From positions 24,329,501 to 24,393,500 of the forward strand of contig NC_079878.1 in the NCBI RefSeq assembly GCF_029227915.1: a stretch of 64,000 nt of DNA. Reading direction: 5' to 3'. The notes below the pieces were generated by a model that saw only the letters and a list, made by a program, of their open reading frames with translations, was not told the DNA's origin and ran no database searches. Shown here piece after piece: positions 53,161 through 64,000 of this stretch; the stretch's first letter is position 1, and the number at the start of each line of letters is the position of its first letter. The translations under genes and the position numbers were made by a program. The stretch is from Hydractinia symbiolongicarpus. Its lineage: Eukaryota > Cnidaria > Hydrozoa > Anthoathecata > Hydractiniidae.

Positions 53161-56100
53161 ATGTAGAAACAAATCAGTGAATCAAATTCACAAGAAAATG
53201 AATCTCACGACTCATAAATGAAACATGCTCGACAAAGGCGTATAAATTATCTTGGCATCAGCAAATCTTTGTTTTCTTTTTTAATTATTTTTATGTTATA
53301 TTTCATTCCTGTCGCTTTTCATAAATTGGGATTGAGCCATTTAAAAGTTTTTTAATCGACAACGTATTACGTTCAGGATAAATGTTTTCGAATAATTTTC
53401 CAACGAAGAAAGTCTCTGCTCTTTAAATGAGTACTCACAAATTGTGTATCAAAAAAGCGTGAATATCAAAAGACCAAAATTGGTTTCGAACAGAAAGGTA
53501 GCCCAAAAAAATGACAAAGAAATACGACATTGCTAACTCCCTGAGTTTGTTGTTTAGATAAAGTAAATGTTAGAATTATTTATTCGTTTCTTCAAATAGC
53601 ATAAAGGTGCCACACGTTTTTCCGTTTGTGAGCAACGTCTGATAAAATGACATTAGTTGCACAGAAACCGCATTGTTAGACAATTAGACACAGCATTTAA
53701 TAGCACCTTCCTGATGTTGAAAAAAAAAACTACATCAAATTTAAAATATTTCTTCCTGATGTTAACCCATAAACTTAGAACGTTAATTATAAAATCTTTG
53801 TTACAAAAAATAATTTTTCTTTCATTTCTTACCTCAAAATAGCCTCAACTGAAATGCATCTTGCTTCATATATTTTACACATATTAATGTACCATACGTT
53901 ACTGCCCTCTCAGACATTTTCTATTTACTCTCATTTGATTTGTTATGGATTGTTCGCTTCTTATACTCCTATGTGCTTTGACTTAAAGCAACGGTTTCGA
54001 ATGCAAATGCATCTTCGAGAACCCTTAAAACATTCCATCTAAAACCGGATATGGATAGAATGAACCAAATGCACGTGCGTGCAAATTTATAACGCATGCG
54101 CAGCTGGCCTAATGGATTTAAAAACTTAAAGACAATGCAACGATATGCAGGAGTTGAAACCGCTTCAAAAAAGTTAATTTTGATTTCAACCCGATGTAGG
54201 GTTATTGGCTCCATTTGATTTCATCTTTGAAATTTAAAATTTATCTCATTTTGTAAAAGAGGAACTAACAAAAATTTTTGGTGTAACAAAAACTTCCTGA
54301 GACAAAAGACATGTTCAGGAAATGGAGCAATTTAATTTCACAGGAGAAATATGCTTTATCATTTCTTAATAATGTTTCGCGGTCAAGACGCAGGAACGAA
54401 GCACTCGTGTGGAAAATCATGACGCATGTCATCAAACAGAATGTATGCAGAAAAAAATTTAAAAGTTATTTAATGCGGACAATGTGGAGGAGATCTGTTT
54501 ATAGATGTGATATGAAGTTCGCGCTGCACGAAGACATGAATATATGTACGTATAAATATCATGACTCTCCAAAATTGAAGCTGTCATGAGGCCGAGAAAA
54601 AAGTTTGAGTTATGGAGGCTTTAAGTTTTCTATAAATAGATTAAAATATAAAGAGGTAAGGGGAAGAATAATCACAGGTAGGGTGATCATTATACTATAC
54701 TTTTAGAAATAATCATTTACATGTCATTGCCACAAATTCTCTATCCATTCTTTTATCAAAATTCTTTCTATATTTAAAGCGCGAGATAATGAATTCTATA
54801 TGAGGTAAAGAAGAATTGCTTTTAAAGATTCTCCAAAAGAATCGAACAAAGTTCGAGATTAAGTTGTCCAAGAATTCGACAAATTTGCTTAACAGACCAA
54901 GAGATTCGAATTTTCTAGAGTGTTTCTACTTAAAGAGTTTCATAGAAGCTCTGGTTCCGAGTAAAAGGTTTTCCGAGAAATTCACAGTGTGCGATTTTTC
55001 AATCAAATAACTGGAGAATGTTTTTTTCAATAGTATTTCCGGATTGTGGAAAACCTATAATTTCGGGTAAGACATAAGATAGGTTTATGTTATACCTATA
55101 AATATATGTTTTTGGCACGTTCCTAAAATTCTGTTATCCATTTGTATTTGAGTTTTAAATCTTCATTAATTGTTTACGGGTCGGATTAAAATATTTCTGA
55201 ACCTACTAAATCTGGGTTGAAGTAACGATTAGTTGTATAGACAGATGTTTAAAAGGTATAAGGTGCTAGCTCAGCCCTCACTTGACACCAGAAAGTTTGG
55301 AGTTCGTAAGTTTTGATCCAATTTTGTCCAAAAATTTAGATAATTACGGATAACACACAACGTGCTCGCAAATTAATGCGAAGTTCAACTCCAACCTTGA
55401 ACTTTGACTACTCCTGAATGCCATGAATTAGAGATTTTAACCACAACAACTTTCTAACATCACACGAGGATTAAATTCAAAGAACAGAAAAGAATTAAAA
55501 ACACAACCAGTTGGTTGAAATAAAACAAAAGTTTTTTTAAAATGCATGCAAATGATAAGGCTCACTATTTAACTCAAAAGTTTTGCCGTTTTTCTACTTC
55601 AATAAATTTGACTGTAGATATCATTAAGGTTGAAATTTGGTTTTCAGTGGTTTTAATAAGAGCGAGCTATGTGAAAAGAACATACTAGGTTTTATATATG
55701 CACACGTTCTGTCTACACTTTCGTAGGCCGAAATAATGAGCGCTAGATTTAAAGTAATAATCAAGAATCTTTATAAGACCACAGAATTTGATGATGTTAT
55801 TCTTGAATAAAGCTGATTTTAGAAACATGACCAATAATAAAAAACCCTCCAAAATTTTTTTAACTGGTTTTAAATTTCGTATGGCCTTAAGTTCCTCTTA
55901 AGTCATTGGTATTCTCTCAAGTTGGAACTTTTGCGTATATTCATACTTTAGTTTTTTTGTTCTTCATTCTAGATTCTTCGTTCTAGATTTTTTGTTCTTC
56001 ATAGAAACAAGTAGTTGCTTGTTTCTTAGTTGTAAAACGTATGTCCGGGGGGAGGAGGAGGAAAGGTGTGTATTAGGGAAGACAGTGCAGAATCACTGAT

Positions 56101-58524
56101 TCCCAAACTGTTTCGGGGTGTGGAGTAAAGGGGTAACATTTCAAGAGAGCGGGGAAAATGGTCCGCTTTATATGACTTCTTGAAACTACAGCCGTCAATG
56201 TCTTGTGTCAGCGTAAAAAATTAGGGCCGGCGTCAAAAGCCGATAATGTGTCTCTAAGATGAATTGCGCTGTTTTCAATCTCCGCTAAGCATGTCTTGTG
56301 GCGATATTAAGAAGGATAAGTTTCACCTACAAGTAGATCAATTTCACATTGATTTGAAATAACACTCCACTTGAGATATTCTTCATCACATACAACCACG
56401 TTAACGACTCATTTTCATACTTAATTTTTTGGTTTGTAGCAACTTATAAAAAACGAACAGAAAATTACTTATTAATTATTAAACTTCATCTCGCAGCGTT
56501 TTAAAATACAGAAAATTTAAACTTCATCTCGCAGCGTTTTAAAAGCGCTTTAATTAAAAATGTACCGATAAATGTTTCTATGTTAACTTGCCTTAATAAC
56601 AAAAAATGTTATTAACTCAGGTTACTGTGTTTGTCATTTTTATACTTACACGCAAATTTTGAGATGTTATGAAAGTTGAAAGTGGAAGATTAAAAAAAAG
56701 ACAAGACAATAACTACAACTAAATTTCTGCTTTTGTTAGGGTAAGCATCCCGTAAAACTAGTTGGTTATAAAATTTCTATCGTTTGTCTGTGGTAGTTGA
56801 CTTCAGTTTAAGCACTCTACCCCTGTCAACCTTATCTACGGTGTTGTGAGAAGGGCAAAGTCTCTCAAAATTTAACTGCTATTAGCAAAAACTAATCTGG
56901 CGTATTTAATATTGGCCTCTTCAGGCTTGTAATCTAAAATTGTTATATGCTATCGCTCATTAAGATAGGTCCAGTGGAATGTTTTTGCAAACTTTGCCAT
57001 AGAGACGACCCTATTTGTCTTCTGCTTCAACCTTTTTTGCCACCCGATAATCAGCAGGCAACATGAACAAAGTCTTGCGTCCACAATTTTCTTGTTACGT
57101 CAATCTGCATTTTACATTTCCTGTAAGGAACAGACCTACTTTGTTTTTTCCTGTGACTCCATCATTCTGCAATTAAAATAAATGCCGTGCACACCACTAA
57201 TAACCAATACTCCGTTGTTTTTTTTTATTAAAAATATGAATAGATGCTAGGCAGGAGGTTGGTGCGAGAACTCTAAAATGAATATTCTTTAGAATGTTAT
57301 CACATCGCAGACAAAGGAAAACGATTTATACATTAAAATATGGGAAGTATTTGACATCAATATTAATTACTTGTGGAAAAAATTTAAAAGACATGTTTAT
57401 TTTAAAGACAGTGAAACATCTGGTGTCAATTAAAGATGTCCAACATAACAGTTTGCAGTACGGATGTTGGTGTCAAAACAAGTTGATTTAAAATAAATTT
57501 TGTCGTAGAGCTGTCGCAGTGGCTTCATATTGCCATTTTATTTATACCGTTCGAATATTTTTAGTTATGTTGACCCTGGTCACATCCCCCATAATTAAAT
57601 GTGAGGGATAAAAGTCGTAGTGATAATAAGGTGGTCAACCCATGACAGTTTTTCTCTGATTTTTTAATCTTTCTAATCACTTCCTTTTCCTTTCGTGAGC
57701 TTGTTTATTTTGAATTTCACAACGAACCGTGTACAACAACAAAGATTATCTCTCTTTCTATCTAACCACAACAAAATATTTCGAGCTTAAATTACACCAA
57801 ACCACGTTCACAGTTGGTGACACTTGCAAAGCTTGTCTTTGTGCGGCGATAAATAAAGGTTTCACAGACAAATAAAGCTGGAACTTTTGGCGGGAAAAAA
57901 TTATGAAATTATGTAGACAGTCCGTTTGATGCGATGTCGCCTGTTTTGTAACAACATGACTTCCACATGAGATAGCTGATGTTTTATTTTTTTGTCTCGT
58001 AATTTATGACCTATTTACACTGTTCAATTTTTAATTAGAAAACAATAGACTTGCGTAATTATTTCTAATCATTTAATTGATATAGACTTTTAAAATAAAG
58101 AAGACTTTTAAAGTTGGTGATTTTTATATGATGAAAGCTCGCGAATGCACTCGTCTTAAATAAAGACATTTCTAAGAAGATTAAGTTTTATTGGGTAAAC
58201 AAAGTTGACTATTCAATGTTTGTTGTTTTTTACTCTCTGCAATGTAATTCGTCTGTAGTATTTATTGAGGTTTTTTTATTACAGCAATTTCCTTAGCGAA
58301 GTTTGACTCTCTTTTTTTTGTAAGAGGAAAAAATTTAAGCTCTTACTGTAGTCATCAAGTAGGTAAATAGATAAATAAATAAATCGCTCTTGTATTGTTA
58401 TGCAAAGTATTTGCAATTGTGAGAAAGTGCTGTTCTGATGTTGTGTCTTTTATTTTTACAATTTGCAAATACTCAACGATGGTGGTTCGTTTTATCTTTA
58501 GAGAGAAAACAGTGAAATAAAAAA
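53161..58524. other. Long non-coding region, probably host intergenic or intronic
   Basis: Short open frames (53657-54042, 54311-54589, 54816-55010, 57294-57491) show no recognisable domain. One stray pogo-like motif (gagttatggaggctttaag) lies near 54604. A 24-bp phrase (taaacttcatctcgcagcgtttta...) is duplicated at 56479 and 56518. An (aaat)n tract lies near 58369. The acceptor-like tttatctttag at 58490-58500 may mark the start of the last exon of the gene at 58525. Confidence 0.5.
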
Positions 58525-59019
58525 ATGATCATCCTGAAGATTTATTATGTCTTGCTAATAATTGTCCCGATAGTATGTCAAAGATCGAAACCACGTTGGC
58601 CAGGCCGCCGAACGAAACCTGAAGGATTGGCGTCGTTAAAAGAAGAAAAAGAAGCAAAACGTCTCGAAGAAAAACATCGGCATAACAATAAAGAAATTTA
58701 TTCAAAACTCCCGGGTCACTATATTCTATCTTTACAGAATGAAAGTTGTACTGGTTTGCCTTATATTCGCAATGTTACCGCCGACGGTTGCATACCGAGT
58801 ACCGTGAAAACACAAATTTGCGTTGGAGGATGTAACTCTGCAATTGTATCCACTAAAAACGGAAATTTGAGTTTATTTCGAGGTTGTTTTCCTGATAAAA
58901 TACGAGAAGTTAAAATCAAATTAAAATGCCCAGGTCGAAGAAAAGGGTATAAACGAAAACGTGAATTTGTTATAGAGAGTTGCAAATGCGCATATGGCAA
59001 AGCAAAAATCAAATCTTGA
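58525..59019 (+). CDS. Secreted cystine-knot protein (CTCK/DAN-gremlin-like), 164 aa
   Basis: The only convincing ordinary host gene. ATG at 58525 begins a signal peptide (MIILKIYYVLLIIVPIVCQ, cleavage expected near residue 18-19). A basic, charged linker follows (residues 20-60, many Lys/Arg/Glu, possible matrix binding). The cystine-knot domain (about 70-158) reads ESCTGLPYIRNVTADGC, QICVGGCNSA, FRGCFPD, IKLKCPGRRKGYKRKREFVIESCKC. The C...GC...C-x-GGC...C...C...CxC order is that of C-terminal cystine-knot proteins; 'ICVGGCNS' resembles the gremlin/DAN 'CYGQCNS' box. Such proteins usually act outside the cell as BMP or Wnt antagonists or ligands. One N-glycosylation site (NES) precedes the first Cys and another (NVT) follows. 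Single-exon CDS as seen; only one Cys in the FRGC loop where gremlins have two. Exact subfamily is uncertain. Confidence 0.82.
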   Translation: MIILKIYYVLLIIVPIVCQRSKPRWPGRRTKPEGLASLKEEKEAKRLEEKHRHNNKEIYSKLPGHYILSLQNESCTGLPYIRNVTADGCIPSTVKTQICVGGCNSAIVSTKNGNLSLFRGCFPDKIREVKIKLKCPGRRKGYKRKREFVIESCKCAYGKAKIKS

Positions 59020-59227
59020 TAGGAATGAAAGATTAGAAATTCAATTAATTTTATCTCAAAAGGCTCATATGGCGAATAATAGATCTTTAATTGAGAACCG
59101 ACATTCCATACTACAGCTTTTTAAAATTTAATGTAGAAATGAGATTGGCCTCGTATTGATAAATTGTTTACATAAAATGGACACAAAGTCTTGTCCCATA
59201 ACACGTAACATTAAATATCATTATGCC

Positions 59228-59373
59228 TTCGTGTTAACTTCAAATAATTTAGTGTTGACTTCGAGTGAGTTCGTGTTAACCTTGAGTGACTCCGTGTAAA
59301 CTACGACTGACTTCGTGTTAACTACAAATGACTTCGTGTTAACTACGAGTGACTTCGTGTTAACTACGAGTGA
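59228..59373. repeat. 21-bp tandem repeat, about seven copies
   Basis: Units of the type gacttcgtgttaactacgagt run from 59228 to 59373 with increasing divergence to the left. The minus-strand reading gives (V-N-T-K-S-x-V)n but no start or other domain, so I treat it as a minisatellite. Confidence 0.9.
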
Positions 59374-61709
59374 CTTCTCTAAATACGTATTTTTAAACAA
59401 AAACTGTATGGATTTTTTTCTAATTTTTTTTAAATTATTGTACAAAAGATTGAATATTTTATAAAGATGTATAATATATTTATTTATAACATACAAACAA
59501 ACAAACAACTTCAGTTGAAAAAAATACGTGCATGAAATTGTTCGTTTTTACCCTTTCTCTGAGCTCCTTCTATTTCTCTTCTTTGTCAAGAGCAAGAATA
59601 TCGTCATAGAACCTAGAATAGAATTTGGTACGCACCAAAATAGAAAGAAGAAATATTTTTTCTTCCCATCAATGCATTCGATCACACGGGATGACATCAC
59701 AAATACCTTTCTTTATTTTCGTTTTTAATTGTCTCTTCTTGTGCGTGTTTACACTACAGCTGCACCTCGACCAGCGCTAAGGAGAATCTCGTGTAGATTT
59801 TGAAACAGTTCATAGACTGGCGCCAGTAAATTCATTAAGATGTACGCGGCTTCATCAATCATATCGGAGTACTTCATATTTCCATTTATAGAAGCTCGTA
59901 AAAGACCTTTCTTCTATTAAGGTATCAGGATAATTAAGAACACGTTTTTAATTGCAAAGTGAAACAATACCGAAGAGAAATGTTCTAAAATTAGCACTGT
60001 ATACGAGCATGATCTCGTAATGCTAATTATGAGTTCGGAAATGCGGTCTCAGTGGTTGGTTTGACTTATATCGACCCTGAGTTTCAAGTTTTATATAAAT
60101 TTTGGTCCTAATCTAGCACCAACATTGAACAAAATTAATTTTTACGCTGAGTAAAATAAGCTTGGTTCTACATTTTTTTGTTGGAGATCACTGCGAAAGT
60201 TTTAGTAGTGACGCCACTTAAATCGAGTGATTCAATTTGGAGCGATGTAAAAAGAGGCGGATATGAAAGAGCGATGTAAAAAGGGGCAGTTATGGAGGAG
60301 CGCGTGGTTTTATATTAAGGTTTTATATCTTGTCATTTTGAAATGGAGTTTATGTCAGTTTGACAGAAGGACGTGCACAAGTAAACCGCAACCATAAAAA
60401 TACATCGCTTCGAGCGGAAGAAAGAGACTTTGTCTTCGCCATTTTCATTGTAACATTTTCCTTGCTACAATTCTTTACAATCTACTGTCGTCTACGTTTT
60501 TTGCTGGCTTCAGTTTTCATCAACGCTCTATATGCTGTTGTTTTGTAGATGAATGTCTCTACCAATCGTTCTTCTTTAACGGTTATAATTTTGAATACAA
60601 GTATGCAGTTACAATTTTGTCTATGCAACGTTAGCTGTGCGCTATATTGCTGTGAAATCATTCCTACAAAGTATATATGTTTTGTCCATTATAACTCCAG
60701 CTAATTTTGTGTTTAATGATGTTTTGAAAAGGAAAAGCGTTACTTCGAAGAATTGTTTTGTTGTTTTTTTATCAATTTTAGCACATATGTATAAGTTTTC
60801 ACCAGGCTAATTTAAGGATTTATTTTTATTATTTCAAAATAATTTAAAAACTGCTAAAAACTGCTATCAATCTTTTTCCTTGTTTGCTTAGAAAGAGATT
60901 TTTTAATTTCCACTGGACTTAGTTCTTCACTCAAATAAATTGTATCTTAAAATATCTCTTCTACATTAGCAAATTTAGTTATAATTTTTCCTTTCATAAA
61001 GCAGGAAATCTTTTTATCTCACTGGTCGAGAAAATTTTTTCTCCGGGTATAAAGCAGTCGAGAACGTTCTTTGAAAACATTCTTCGTTGTAATGAAAGAC
61101 CATTGTCTCATCTGTCATTTTAAAAGTTATTTTCTGACTAACATTGGACGTTAGGAATTATGGATGGTTTTCTCAGCGCATTAAATAAAGGTCTTTAATA
61201 AACTATATGTAAAAAGAAAAAGGGATTGGTCCTCTCCTGAATGAAATGATGTTGGCTTAGAAATTCATCGACTGGTGACAAAGCAAGCTAGAACAATCAA
61301 GACTACCATTTATCTTCCGAAGTAAACCTTAGACCACTTATGCTTGTAGCTTTGGTTGGAATTGCCCCACCCCCACCCCTCCTAATCTTTCACTGCCAGT
61401 TCAAAATTTGTGAAAATATCATAAACAGCACTGGTAAAATTAACACATTTGGGGGAACGGTGGTGGGGATGGGGGGGAGGCATATCATTCAACCTTACCA
61501 TGGGTTCCAAAGGATATTAAAACTTGTCTGGTTTTTAGTTTAGCTTGGAATGGCTACACTTTGACTGAGAATCTTGAGAGGCAACAGTGCAATGAAAGCT
61601 CTGGTTAAATAAAACAGCCTTAACTAACCAGCCACTTTAGACATTTAATCTATCCCCAGTTTTTTAAGCAAAGAGGTTTGTATTTCATAGGGAAAACAAA
61701 GTTAAAGGG
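59374..61709. other. Non-coding region
   Basis: No supported gene. A short tandem phrase 'gagcgatgtaaaaag(a/g)ggc' occurs twice at 60240-60290. The open frames 59528-59728, 60360-60548 and 61340-61543 have no recognisable domain. Confidence 0.5.
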
Positions 61710-61778
61710 GATCCCTTCGTTTATTTGCAATGAAACTGTATCAAGTATACAGTTTCATTGCAAATAAACCAAGGGATC
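61710..61778. ncRNA. Long near-perfect hairpin (possible small-RNA precursor or MITE remnant)
   Basis: Left arm 61710-61741 and right arm 61747-61778 (32 bp each) are complementary except for one or two positions, with a 5-base loop. The stem contains tttatttgcaatgaaactgt. The size is compatible with a microRNA-like precursor, but near-perfect pairing also suits a small palindromic insertion. Expression is unknown. Confidence 0.4.
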
Positions 61779-63231
61779 ACAATTAACTAATGATTTTAAA
61801 GATTCAAAATGTTTTTATCGCTAAGCAACGAATGACTATAAAATATTTTGACACATTCCATTTGATCACTACCTCTTGATAACTTCGTAGTCTTGAATAC
61901 TCCATTGATGTTACTTCCTGTTACAACAACTTAAAGTGTCTTTTATTTAGACAGCCAATCGGAAATTTTCATTTTGATGACATGACAATGTCATTTTTTT
62001 CAAACAATTGATTTTCAACTGTTACGTTCGTTTTGATCTGCGCTTCATAACAAGATCGTTATGTTTGTTCCTAAAGATAAAGTACACACTTATGAAGTAT
62101 AAAGTGCTTCGTCAACTTTCACTTGTTTGTCACTATTTATAAATAATAAAGGCTGATATATGTAAAGCATCAACTTTCTCATGGAATCATAAAGTTAGGC
62201 TTGAGTGGGTAGCTTTTAAAGGCAATAAAACAACAATAAAAATAGCGAAAAGTAATGTGAAACAAACTAGTCGATCACCCGTGGAACATCCACAGATGTT
62301 CGCCCGTCCTAACAAAGTCAATAAAACTATATCGCATTTGTTATTTGTAGCTTAAATATTTCATGCGTAGTTTAGACTGAACCGATTTTAGCCGATAGAC
62401 AAAATACAGCAGCTATTATTATAGAGACTTGTAGTTAACCCGTGGGAAAATTTATAGTGTTTCAATTCCACACTATTTGTGTGCCAATAGCACGGCTCTT
62501 TTGCTATTGTTATAGAGATTCTCACATAGAATATAAAGTTTGATGAAAACTAAGATGTTATAACTAGTTATGTGAGCGAAGTGAACAACTACTGACAAAA
62601 AAAACTAGAACGAAATAATACACATAACAACAAATAATAACAAAGTCAAAAAATAAGCAAAAAATAACATTAAATAACAACAAAAAACAACAAACAGCAT
62701 TATGATATAACACAAAGCAAAACAAGTCTTCACTTTTTTCTTAAAACGCAGATAGGTATACCATTATGATTTTACTTAGCAACAAAGCAAAAAAACAACA
62801 TTACCATGCAAGTTCTTGACGTGACCCGCCCAGAAGCACCCACAAGAAGTGCTGTTAATTATACAGAAAAAAAGCTTCCTGTCACAATTAAAACTTTGAT
62901 AACATCAAAACATGAAATTAACGCTAGGCTCCAACAGTTTCCTTATCTGCGTGGGGTAATCTGGCTTATACATGAGGGCTGTTAAGGCATTCAATTTAAT
63001 TGTATTCTTATGCTGGATAGAGTGGACTAGTGTTGCATTTTGTGTTTACTATGATATTACCGGTGCTTACTGGTAACGAAAAGTCTACAACGAGATGCTA
63101 GCTTTACCAAGTTTTAAATTTCTAATGTTCCATAACATTTTATGTGTGATTGAAATCAACTTGCATTCAAAACACCTTTAAACCAATTAGGCGATAATTT
63201 AATGCAATTTATTATACTTAAAAATAATTTT
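61779..63231. other. Non-coding region
   Basis: No supported gene. An A/C-rich low-complexity tract (aataacaacaaataataaca-like) spans about 62600-62700. Confidence 0.5.
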
Positions 63232-63780
63232 TTACATTGAAAACAAATAATTTGTGAACAGCGCAGCAATTTGTTTTTGATTTACACTTGGACCTTCATC
63301 AAGCAGACATCCTGAGACAAATACTTTTATATGTCAGGGACAAATTATTCGAAAACAGTTACTACGCAACATTTTTTAAATCGGACGCATTTATGATCGG
63401 ACACCTTAAAAAAGTATACCTAGAAATGATTTTTTTACATTGCAAACAAATCATTTGTGGAGTGAATATATTAATGAGGGAAGAATTTGTTTTTGATTTA
63501 CAGATGAAAATCTCTAACCCGCCTATTTAAAGACAGACTATTTAATTATTTGTTCCGGACGAATTACTTAGAGAACTACGCAACACTTTTCACAAGCGGA
63601 TACCGGACAACTTTAAAAACCGGACTGCGTAAAGTGGAAAGTTCTATTCGGTCCGATGTGGGCACATTTTGGTTGCAATTAACCTCGATAAAAATGGAAT
63701 TAGATGACGTTCTACATGCATTAACTTTTTTTCTTGAACTTTTTCACGACGGCTACATATATGTTTAGAATATTGGTTGC
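63232..63780 (+). repeat. Degenerate direct repeats of about 200 bp
   Basis: ttacattg(a/c)aaacaaat.atttgtg and ttgtttttgatttaca recur at about 63233-63285 and 63435-63503. Phrases 'actacgcaaca' plus '(a/g)cgga' recur at 63361 and 63565. The open frames over them (63288-63530 and 63550-63768) look like products of the repeat and not of a known gene. Confidence 0.5.
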
Positions 63781-64000
63781 TATTAGTTACCTTTCGCCGG
63801 TTACTGAGAAATTTAGGAGGAAGCTGTCCAAAGCCTACAGCCCAACAAAGATAATTTTTTTGTGTCCGCCTCAGAAGTGTTCCAGTATAGAAGTGCAAAT
63901 AAATTAATCAAGATTGAGAATGAAAGGTTGGTTGCGAAAAACGTACAGTGGAACCTTTCTGAAGAGAATGCATGTATAAGATAAAACCTTCACAGAAACC
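63781..64000. other. Window edge, no feature
   Basis: Nothing supported in the last 220 bases. Confidence 0.4.

Noticed and set aside
54311-54589. A small basic protein gene
   Set aside because: The 92-codon frame has no recognisable domain, no start context support and no splice context. Likely chance.
59221-59508. Minus-strand repetitive protein (VNTKSxx repeats)
   Set aside because: The periodic peptide is produced by the 21-bp minisatellite; there is no other domain and no start signal.
63288-63768. Two small plus-strand genes
   Set aside because: Both lie on degenerate direct repeats and give similar low-complexity peptides; no known domain.

Overview
This is metazoan nuclear DNA, AT-rich and very dense in transposable elements. 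There are GT-AG introns of about 80-730 nt, no operons or ribosome binding sites, and low coding density. The mix of elements (DIRS, Ty3/gypsy, BEL/Pao, several LINEs, PIF/Harbinger, piggyBac, pogo, hAT, Mutator-like elements) plus DUF6589, THAP and SWIM genes fits a cnidarian, perhaps a hydrozoan. That is a judgement from protein style; no marker gene proves it.

Layout. 0-5 kb: relics, namely a restriction-like endonuclease + ubiquitin protease (USP) ORF, a LINE endonuclease piece, a Myb/SANT-like pseudogene, a LINE N-terminus with a 2A-like motif, and a Harbinger transposase piece. 6.1-9.1 kb: a Mutator-like DNA transposon with an uninterrupted 619-aa transposase, flanked by 87-bp direct repeats. 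9.5-11.7 kb: a deleted cousin with its own inverted repeats. 11.8-12.9 kb: a piggyBac relic and a tRNA-like sequence. 13.2-21.8 kb: a minus-strand Ty3/gypsy element (105-bp LTRs, 5-bp target duplication) split by a nested 4.6-kb DIRS element with tyrosine recombinase, inverted repeats and an internal complementary region. 22.4-23.7 kb: a LINE reverse transcriptase. 23.7-27.0 kb: a decayed SWIM/PHD-type DNA transposon. 27.7-29.3 kb: a SWIM-domain gene and a THAP gene, tail to tail. 30.1-35.7 kb: a RecQ-like helicase gene and a DUF6589 gene, tail to tail. 37.0-38.6 kb: a second endonuclease-USP copy. 39.1-40.7 kb: a BEL/Pao relic. 41.1-41.4 kb: a SINE. 42.65-48.48 kb: a hAT element carrying an OTU protease ORF and a ZMYM1-type transposase. 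48.74-51.67 kb: an apparently intact pogo/Tigger element whose intron holds a HIRAN-like gene on the other strand. 52.3-53.2 kb: a LINE 3' end and a short tandem repeat. 53.2-64 kb: mostly non-coding host DNA with one convincing host gene, a secreted cystine-knot (DAN/gremlin-like) protein at 58.5 kb.

The genes mostly act as selfish units. Two themes stand out. Ubiquitin-removing protease domains (USP twice, OTU once) ride on unrelated elements. Several units are tail-to-tail gene pairs or genes nested inside other genes. The clearest new inference is that the DIRS Gag is probably spliced across the whole pol region onto a small RGG-repeat exon between the internal complementary region and the right inverted repeat.
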